The translations under genes and the position numbers were made by a program. From contig OX422211.1 in the NCBI GenBank assembly GCA_949130495.1, positions 394,999,049-395,063,048 of the forward strand: a DNA stretch of 64,000 nt. The letters run 5' to 3'. The notes under the pieces were generated by a model. It searched no databases and was not told the origin of the DNA. It saw only the letters and a program-made list of their open reading frames with translations. How positions within the stretch are numbered: the first letter of the stretch is position 1; each line of letters starts with the position of its first letter. Of the stretch, positions 10,169 through 19,800 are shown piece after piece. The stretch comes from Sambucus nigra (taxonomy: Eukaryota > Streptophyta > Magnoliopsida > Dipsacales > Adoxaceae).

Positions 10169-12526
10169 ACATCCTGATATATTCACACTCTGAGGAAGAG
10201 CATGCCGAGCACTTGAGGCAGGTTCTTCAGACTCTACGAGGGCATCAGTTGTATGCTAAGTATGAGAAGTGCGAGTTCTGATTACGAGAAGTGCAGTTCT
10301 TAGGGCATGTTGTTTCTGAATAGGGGATAGCAGTTGCCCCGAGTAAAGTGTCAGCGGTGAGGGAGTGGGGACAACCCACGACACCGACGGAAGTACGTAG
10401 TTTCTTGGGGTTAGCCGGATACTACAGGAGATTCATTCGAGGGTTCTCCAAAATAGCGGGTCCATTGACGAACCTGACTCGCAAGGGGGTACCATACGTT
10501 TGGGACGATGCTTGTCAATTGGCTTTCGACGAGCTAAAAGATAAGCTTACTTCAGCACAGATCCTTGCTTTACCTAAGCCGGGCGTGGAGTATCTGGTCT
10601 ACATCGATGGCTTTTTACGGGGACTCAGGGGAGTACTTCAGTAAGAGGAGAAGGCTATAACTTTTACCTCCCGCAAGCTTAAGCCACACGAGAAGAATTA
10701 CCCCACACACGACCTAGAGTTAGCAACCGTCGTCTTTGCATTGAGGATATGGAGGCACTACTTATTGGAGGAGAAAATCCGCTTGTTCACAGACCATAAG
10801 TCACTGCAGTACCTGTTCACTCAGCGAGAGTTGAATATGCGTCAGCGCAGGTGGTTAGAGTTTGTGAAGGACTATTAGTTCGACATACAGTACCATCCAG
10901 GGAAGGACAACGTAGTTGCCGATGCGTTGAGCGATAGATCGGTGGACGATGTAGCGGACGTCTGGAAAGCAAAGTGGAAAGAGTTGGGTCACCAGGATGT
11001 AGTAGCCCGTTCCTTCATATCTGTCATGACAGTGACACCCGAGATTATTACGAGGGTAATATAGGTACAGACCGCATACCCATTTTGCCAAGAGCAGATT
11101 GTATGACTTCTAGCTGAGGGTGCTGAGTCCTATTCTGTTAGTTCTGATGGAGGTTTGAGGTTTAATGGAAGATTGGTGGTCCCAGAAGGAGCAAACTTAC
11201 GTCATGCAGTGATGACCCAATCTCACGGGTCCCGATTTGCGGTGCATCCTGGGGGAGATAAGATGTACCAGGATATGAGACGGCAATACTGGTGGAGTGG
11301 GATGAAAAAGGACATTGCTGAGTTCGTATCCAAGTGTTCTACCTGCCAGCTGGTAAATGTGGACCACCAGAAACCGTCGGGGGTGCTTCAGCCATTGGAA
11401 ATACCCGCGTGGAAGTGGGAGAGTATTTCCATGGATTTTATTACTGGGTTGCCTACATCATAGCGGGGCCACGCCTCCATCTGGGTGATTGTGGACCGTT
11501 TGACCGAGGTGACACATTTTCTGCCAGTGCAAACAGACTATACCACGGGTCAGTATGCTCAGTTGTTTATTGCTGAGATTGTCAGATTACATGGGGTGCC
11601 CCCTGAATATTGTGTCAGATAGAGACAAGATTTTCGTGTCGCGTTTCTAGGAGAGCTTTCAGGAGGCCATGGGTACAGAGTTGAGGTTGAGTTCAGCTTA
11701 TTACCCACAGACAGATGGACAGACAGAGCGTACTAATCAGATGTTGGAGGATATGCTACGCATGTGTGTCCTTGATTTTGGAGGAGGTTGGGAGCCACAT
11801 CTTCCACTGGTAGAGTTCGCTTGCAATAACTCTTATCAGTTCACGATTGGCATGGCTCCATTTGAGGCTTTGTATGGAAGGCCTTGTCGTTCCCCAACGT
11901 GTTGGCTAGAGGTGGGGGATAACAAGTTGCTCGGACCAGAGGTGATTCAGGAAACCTCCGCTAGGATTGAGATCACCAGGAGTCGCATTCGGGTAGCCCA
12001 GGACAGGCAAAAAAGCTACGCCGATGCAAAACGGTTCTTTCGAGAATTTAATGTGGGGGACCAAGTATTACTACGTGTATCTCCTATGAAAGGAGTGATG
12101 AGGTTCGGGAAGAAAGGGAAATTGGCCCCGAGGTATGTAGGACCATTTCCCATTATCGAGAGGGTTGGGCCAGTAGCATACAGATTGGAACTGCCAGAGC
12201 ACTTGCATCGCATTCACGATGTATTCCACATCTCGTCATTGAGACGATACCTTCGGGATGACATGGCCCATACCCATATCGCGATTGAGGAGATTGACTT
12301 ACATCCCGACAGCTCTTACGAGGAGATACCAATGGCTATCCTAGACCATAGCGAAAGGAGATTGAGGTCAAAGGTAGTCCCACTTATCCGGGTCCAGTGG
12401 GAGCATCATAATGTGGAGGAATCCACTTGAGAGTGTGAGGCGGACATGTGTGAGAAGTACCCAGAGTTATTCTTACCAGGTACACATTATTTTTTTTCAA
12501 ATTTCGGGACGAAATTTCGTTATTAG
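10169..12526 (+). pseudogene. Decayed Tekay/Del-type chromovirus pol, 3' half
   Basis: Starts inside reverse transcriptase immediately after the FxDD aspartates (ILIYS). RT connection, RNase H (about 10560-10930), integrase zinc finger and core (about 11150-11740), integrase C-terminus and a chromodomain-like tail (about 12360-12480, WE..., KYPELF) follow. The frame is broken by stops at about 10277 (TGA), 10321 (TAG), 10642 (TAA), 10876 (TAG), 11062 (TAG), 11104 (TGA), 11461 (TAG) and 12428 (TGA), plus a frameshift near 11600. The longest clean piece (11669-12430) covers the integrase C-terminus. The 5' half (gag, protease, RT fingers) must lie left of the Athila insertion, outside the window. 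Inactive. Confidence 0.92.
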
Positions 12527-12536
12527 GGGGGAAGTA
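12525..12536 (+). promoter_or_regulatory. Polypurine tract of Tekay/Del-type element
   Basis: AGGGGGGAAGTA directly before the LTR start TGTAATACCCC, a context typical of this clade. Confidence 0.8.
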
Positions 12537-15526
12537 TGTAATACCCCATATTTTTATGCCTTTTAATTTTGGGGATTTATTAAATTTAATTAGAGATATT
12601 AAATTAATATTAATCCAGAAAATCATTTAATACTTACTAACGTGATGGGAGTTAGTAATTATTTTTGTTATAAGTTACTTTATGGGTAAAGTAAGTGGTG
12701 TAATTATGATTAGTAAAATTATCACGAGACGAGAAGCTAATTTGATAATTTTGAAAATTTATTGGGACGCGCTTATGTCGTGTTGGGATTAAATTCGGAC
12801 TATTAAAAGTAAATAAAATTATAAGTCATCCGTATGGTCATTTTGAGTGCTTCAATGTGTCCGAAAGGGTCGAGATAGTCAAAATAATGTACCCGGGGGT
12901 TTAGTTTGGGTTTCGGGGCGTTTTTAGGCCTAATTAACACCTCGGGAGGGCATTTTGGACATTTTATATTTTGGGCCTGAAAATCCACGAAAATTCTAAG
13001 GGAATATCAGATGGTGAGAGTCACCTTCTAGGGTTAGAAACACCATAAACCAAAGACGGCCATTGGAGAGGGAGATGAGAGGTTTTTCAAGGAGTTCTAG
13101 GCCAAGAACTCCACCAATTGCACCGCCGTCGCCGCCAAACGTTAGATCGTATAACGAGGATCACAACCACACCAAAATCTCCACAAGTCTGAACCAAAAA
13201 TTCTCAGGCAAGTATCTATCTTACTATATTTCAGTTAATGCTCCAATAATATTAGCCTAAGACTGATTAGGACTAGTTTTGTGAAAGAAAAACCTATTTT
13301 GGAGATTTAAATTCGCGTATTGTATGAGAAATAGATGTATTCTGGAAACCCAATTCATATGTAGTGATTGAACCACGAAATTTCAGTAAATAAAGGGTAT
13401 GAAATCTGGTAAAAGAATGGGAAGAAACTAAACAAAAGAAAAATTAGGGTTCTTAATGTTTTTATGGATTTTGCTCTTTTAAATTCATTATTCATGAAGA
13501 AAATCCGCATGCTTAACGTAGGAAATCACTTATTTGAGGTTATAATACTTGTAGTATGAATTATTGGGAGTTTGGTAGTCAAATATAACATTTTGGATGA
13601 TGTTGGAAGAGAAAACCCGTAACTGGAAATTCTGCAGATTTGCCATACCTGCCTGATCGATCGATCGAACCCATATCGCCGATCGATCGATGGATGGATC
13701 GATCGAACACCTGCCTTAGATCGATCGACCCATCCTGGCAGACTTATATTTTTCTTTCTGAATGATTAATTTCCATTTAAGCGGATAGAAATCTTTGGTC
13801 ATTTATATTAAAATATTTTGGGATATAAAGAAGACCAGTAGGACTTTAGAAATATATGGAACCATTAATATAAGACGAGATTAACATTTCACGGGGGTAT
13901 TTTTACATATAAGAGACAATGGGAACATGTGTTAAATGGTGAGACTCGTAAGTAAGTTATGTTGTAAAATAACTGAGTACCTACTGAAATTACACTTGGA
14001 GAAATATGAATCCACGAGTGTTACGTAGAAAGTTGAAATAATTCCATGAATAAGAATAAGAGATAAACCGTTATACGTGATAACTAAATAATGAGTAATA
14101 AGGATAAATATCATAATTATGGGTCGTGAGAGTATACCTAAATTTGATATGGGAATAGTAGTATACATATATGACTGTGTTTATGCAAATACTATATACG
14201 TGTAAAAATCATGCCCGCGCTACTTGCTATCCCTGAGGTTACCGCGCTGGGACAGTCTTATCTCGATGGGACCTTTATGGGGGATATTGACTCGTACCCT
14301 AGAACATAGGAATCCTTGGTACAGGCTATCAGATCGATAGTCAGACGCTCCTACGAGACGTGAGGGTATGTGCTGACCTCTTAGTGACTTGGATCTATGC
14401 TTCGCCTCAATTTTGTATGTGTTTTATGTTAATACAGTTCGAGAGTGATTCCGAACTAGTATTTCCCTTAGTACGAGTGATACGGGGACTAGATATCAGA
14501 GTATGCATGCACCATAGATTTTATGTGGGGTGCTGTTAGAATATATATATATTATATGAGTATTTAAGATATATATTTAAATCTGGAATTTGGGAACGAC
14601 CTGCTGTAACTATGGTATGTAAGAAAGGAATAATTATTTCAACTTGGGAATAAGTGTTTAAAAAGTATAAGATATTACTGAGAAACTTTATTATCAAATA
14701 AGGCTTATGTGAGCACATTGCTGTTAAATAAAATTAACCTCCTTAACATTTGAAATTGTAGGCATGAAAACTAAAGAGTAACTTAAGATAAGATAAGTTA
14801 AACTATTGGGAGTATTAGTGCGATAGGTGTGCACATTAGAAGAGAGGTGAGAATTTCTCAAGGGAGTGCCGCACTAATATGTTGGTTGCATTAGCCGGTA
14901 AGCATTTTAAATACTTGTTAAACTAATTTTAAACTGTTTTACAATCGGGCTCTGTATATATATGTAAATATTACAGGTGCCCAGCTACAGGGGCGTCTTG
15001 CATATGATCCTTTGGAAGGAAAGCGCTGCAGCTTAGGTGGGAGTTGCAGGCCTCTTACTTAGACGACCTCATTTTTTATTCCACTTCTAGCACTATTTAT
15101 TCCGTTGGGCATGTGTCGTCCTTCTTCATTATTCAGTTGTTTTATCAGAGATTGTGATTCGTTTATTTTCAGTATTTATACTTTGGGATTTATTACTGTC
15201 AGGATGTTTTCCTTTAAGTTTTAAAGTTGAAATTAATTAGATGGATGTTTAATTGTTTGGATTATATGTTCCAGTGTAGTTGTTGTGTGATTCCTTAACT
15301 ATGAATTATGTAAAGTTCTAAATGTTGGTTTAAAAAAAATAAATAAATTAAAATTAGGAAAATGATGTCTAAAAATGGTTTTGACACTTAGCTTAATTAT
15401 TTAGGGTGTTTAAAATTGAAAAAGTTATTTTTGCGACCGTGATGCTAAGAATGAACCAACCGTTCACCTTGATTATAATTTAATAAAGGACTGATCACTC
15501 GGTATTTAATTAGGCGGGGTGTCACA
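12537..15526 (+). mobile_element. 3' LTR of Tekay/Del-type element (2990 bp)
   Basis: Starts TGTAATACCCC after the polypurine tract and ends GGGGTGTCACA, so the ends are imperfect inverted repeats with TG...CA. No paired LTR is in the window. It contains no recognised coding region. A GATCGATC-rich cluster lies at 13655-13729. The LTR ends 857 bp upstream of the NPR1-like start codon and reads toward it. Confidence 0.85.
13655..13729. repeat. GATCGATC palindromic cluster in Tekay LTR
   Basis: Four runs of self-complementary GATCGATC within 75 bases, spaced by short unique segments. It resembles in layout, not in sequence, the paired palindromes of the Athila LTR. Confidence 0.85.
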
Positions 15527-16315
15527 TATCTTTCTTGCAATTATGTAGTTTATTGCTATGTAGCATTCCGATGTATTTAAAGCTTTGATTATGGTAGTAA
15601 CACATGGTTTTGTTCGTTTATAGTTATTCAATTTCCTTTTAATTATATTGAAGATGTTTTGTTAATAATGCTCTATGACTTAGAACCCGTAAGGAGGCGG
15701 AGGAATCAAAGAAATTTAGCGATTCAAATTTATTCCCGTGGATGACAATCATTTGGAGTTATTATATAGTTGTATGTATTGTTTCATTTAAATTTTGAAA
15801 ATATGATTTTTTAAGGAAGACTCTTAGATGACAATGAAGCATTTGGAAATTGTAATTTGTATACTCTCTTTTCTTATACAATACAACAACCTATGTTTTG
15901 ATTTTGTCCAAACAAAGGTTACAAAGTTATATTCCCTCTCATTTAGATTTTTTTTTTTATCTTAACACGAAATTGATCGCAAAGTTAAATTGTGATTACT
16001 CTTATTATATAGAGTATACAACAACTCTTATAAAATACCCGCGCATCGCACTAATCTAATAATAAATAATGGTGTCTTGCCACCTATCAAAATCTTACAT
16101 TAACTAGTTATAATGTCAAAATTTTAAGGAGATGTTATGGTATGGCACGTAGATGCTAGTTTATAAATAAAAATCTCACTCAATGAACATGTATATCTTA
16201 ATGTAGCCGGAATCATGATGGTGAAACCCCATTGCCTATTTTCGTATTGTTTAAACACATAATTTTCATCCATTTCTCTCTCTTCTGACCCCATCTCCCC
16301 CAATGGCTACCTCTT
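15527..16315. other. Upstream region of the NPR1-like gene
   Basis: AT-rich, no ORF or transposon recognised. One TGTCAA (partial W-box core) occurs near 16112; I see no clear cluster of WRKY or TGA sites. The proximal promoter is therefore at most about 800 bp before retrotransposon LTR sequence begins. Confidence 0.6.
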
Positions 16316-16321
16316 TATAAA
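16316..16321 (+). promoter_or_regulatory. Candidate TATA box of the NPR1-like gene
   Basis: TATAAA in the context CTCTTTATAAACATAAC, 63-68 bases upstream of the ATG. A start site about 30 bases downstream would leave a leader of roughly 35-40 nt. Confidence 0.5.
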
Positions 16322-16383
16322 CATAACATACAGCAAACATTACATACATATATTATAATTGTAGTGTGAGAAACAAATTAACA

Positions 16384-16845
16384 ATGATGGATAACAGCAG
16401 CGGCAGTAGCAGTATATGCAACACCACCGAATTCGTCTCTCCTCCACCCTCAGATGTGGCCTTAATGAAACGCTTATCCGAAAACCTAGAATCGATTTTC
16501 ACATCCGCTCCGGATTTCAACTTCTTCGCCGACGCCAAAATCGTGGTGACCGGAGACCGGGAGATTCCGGTTCACCGGTGCATATTATCGGCGAGGAGTC
16601 CGTATTTGAAGAGCGTGTTTAAGGACAAAGAGAAGGTGGAGATGAAGGAGTTTGGATTTGAGGCGATGGTGAGTGTGTTGGTGTATGTGTATAGTGGGAG
16701 AGTGAAAGGCCTTGATAAAGATGTGCGTGTTTGTGTGGATGAGGAGTGTGTACATGTGGCGTGTAGGCCGGTGCTGGATTTTTTGGTGCAGGTTCTGCTT
16801 GCTGCTTTTACGTTTCAGATTAGTGAGCTGGTTGCTCTGTTTCAG
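16384..16845 (+). CDS. NPR1: NPR1-like exon 1 (BTB/POZ domain)
   Basis: 154 codons, ending TTTCAG|GTCAGA in phase 0, which is where NPR1 genes normally place intron 1 (after FQISEL...LFQ). It encodes the Ser-rich N-terminus and the BTB/POZ dimerisation domain. C66 in VHRC corresponds to Arabidopsis C82. Two ATGs lie in tandem at 16384 and 16387; either gives essentially the same protein. Confidence 0.95.
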
Positions 16846-19800
16846 GTCAGAGTTGTACTTTCATCTTTTTTCCATATGTGTTAATGTGATAATTGTAGTC
16901 TGTTTTATGATTTCCGCAAAAAATGCAGACACGACACGTTACTGTGTTTGCATCTGACATGTCACACTTGGTAATAAGTAGTTCTAGGTCCACATTTTTT
17001 TTGCAACTAAGTGGTTAGTAATCGAAGGTGACTCGAGATTATGACACGTTTTTTTTGCAACTCGCTTACGTGTCAAAAATTGGTGGTTAATAATAACTCA
17101 CGGTTCCGATACATTTTTTTTGTAGGGGCTTTGTAAATTTAGGATATATTGTAATATGTATTCTGAAAATAGGACAACAAGCATTTTGTTTCCATTTTTA
17201 GTTCCTATTTTTTAATAAAGCCGCTGGCGCGGACCCATATCCATAAAACGTCAACTAATCACAGCATGCCACGTCACGTTTTATGGATATGGGTCCGCGC
17301 CAGCGGCTTTATTAAAAAATAGGAACTAAAAATGGAAATGAAATATTTGTTGTCCTATATCTATAACCAATATTATTTTAAGTCTTAAAAGTGCATAATC
17401 TATTTTTTTTGTATGTGTATAGTTGTGCTTAGTTTTCTAATAATTATAGGCTGACGTAGGAATTTGACTTGTTTTTATGAAACTCGGTCATGTGTCAAAC
17501 CTTTGTGTGGTTAAGTATTGGCCGACTTTGGATTCCAACTCATTTTTTGCAAGCAGACGTTTAGCAATTTTAGGTGGATTAAGGAATTCGACTCATTTTT
17601 TGCAACTCGCTTACATGTCAAATCTCAGTGGTTAGTAATAACTCAAGATTCTGTTCCGTCGCATTTTTTGCAACTACATGTCAAAACTTACGAGTTAGTA
17701 ATAATTTTGTGATCACGTGTCCATCCAGACTTAGTAGTTAGTAACAAGTCAAGATTCCAACATAGTTTTTTGCAACTCGGTGATGTGTCCAAACTTAGTG
17801 GTAAGTAATAATTCAGGATCTTGACACGTTTTTTTGCAACTAGCTGACATCAAAACTCAGTAGTTAGTAATAATTCAGGATTCCGACGCACTTTTTAGCA
17901 ACTCGGTGATGTGTCCAAACTTAGTGGTTAGTAATAACTCAGGATCACGACACATTTTTTTGCAGAAGTGTCAAAACTTAGTCGTTTGTAATAATACTGG
18001 GCCTACTCACGATTCTGACTCATATTTGCAGCTCACTGTCATGTCAAAATTCAGTGCTTAGTAATCTTAGACCCACTTAGGATTCCGACATATTTTTGGC
18101 AACTTGCCGACATGTCAAAGTCAGTCTAGAATTAGCGAGAAACTTTCTTTTATGTCTGCTACCATAGTTGTCAAATCGCGAATCGTATCGTGAATCGTTT
18201 ACCCCCCGAATCGTGAATCGAATCGGTTGAATCGGAACCAAATGATAAAAACGTAGTAAAACATAAGTAAATGGGATTTAACACTATAGAATTGGTAATT
18301 AAGCGTAATATGACAAAAAACTAATCGTAGTACATGATAATATACCAAAATATATCACAAAAATTAACCGTAGCACATGTTCTCATTCATTTTAAGACTA
18401 AAAATGTAAAAAACAAAAATATATCATAAAACAACCTACATATTAATTTAAGACATCCTACATATTAATTTAAAACAATAAATTATATACAAAGGTTAAT
18501 TTAAAATCGTAAAACTGTAAAACAAATACTTCCAAAAATTTTAAACATGCCTACCTACTAAGATTAACAATATTAATTTAAAACAGCCTACAAAATTACA
18601 ACAATATTAATTTAACATAGTAAATCATATTAATTTAAAACAATAAAACATATGCTAAGATTAACTATAAAATAATATTAATTTGAAACAGTGTTCATAT
18701 TAATTTAAAGCAACAAAACAAATATACCTTCAAATACAAAAGTTTTATAAAAAAAAAAGCAAAAGATAGAAGACACTCAGCCAAGAGAATAGACAAGAAA
18801 AACCGGCTGAAAATAACCGAGACAAGAGAACATGTTTTTCTCAAAAACTCAGTATCTTAACAGTATCCTTTGTTGTTTGCTTCCTTTTTTATTTGTTTTA
18901 TTAAAACACACGTATGGTTATAAGGTAAAAAAATTGCAAAAAAAAAAAAAGTTGAATCGGAATCGAATCGGGTATCGGACCCGAATTGGGAGATTCGAAT
19001 CGTGAATCTCTGATTTAGTCCGATTCTTTAGACATTTGCGATTCTCAACCCGATTCGAATCGTTTTATGTGAGAATCGATTCGAATCGTAAGATTTTGAC
19101 AACTATGTCTGCTACATGTACCATGGAAGATTATTGGTTACGAAAAATATTTTTTGTTTCTCTTTTTTTAGTTGGTTAATCACAGTATGTGCTAAAGTAC
19201 CCTATGACACAAGGGTGGACCCATCTTATTGAGACTGGGGGCACTGGAAAGCTGCCCTAACTCGTTTGGAGAAAAACTATAGTTAAGAAAATAGGTTATT
19301 TTCATTTTGGAGTCCAGTGTATATTTAGTGTGGGTTCAAAGTTCTGCATATTTGCACTTTCGGGTTCATTTTCATATTTGCGATGCTTTTGAGAAAGAAG
19401 TGTTGCAAAAATGGGCACCAAAGTGCAAATATGCACAATTTCAAACGCCCATACTACAAATAAGCATAACTAATGGACCCAAATGGCAAAAGTATGATAT
19501 ATATGATGTGGCCCCGCCTTTTCAATGGATAGCATTGATTTCTCATATGTTGTATATGTGTAGCTGCGCTAAAATTTACTTCAGTTTTGCTGCATGTACC
19601 ATGGACGACACTAGCTTATCATTCTAATGGGGATGATTATTGGTTATGAAAAATTTATCATGTTAAAGTACCATAGCTTTATTACCATTCCGGACCCGCC
19701 TTATTAATATCAATGTTCAAAATAGGTTTTAAGGCTATAGCCTCGAGGCAAAATCATGAGTTGCCACAGGCTATAGCAACACAGGTATAGCAACAAGGCT

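Noticed and set aside
16416..16957. Alternative + frames over exon 1
   Set aside because: Cys/Val/Trp-rich out-of-frame reading of the BTB exon; exon 1 frame fits the family and splice phase.
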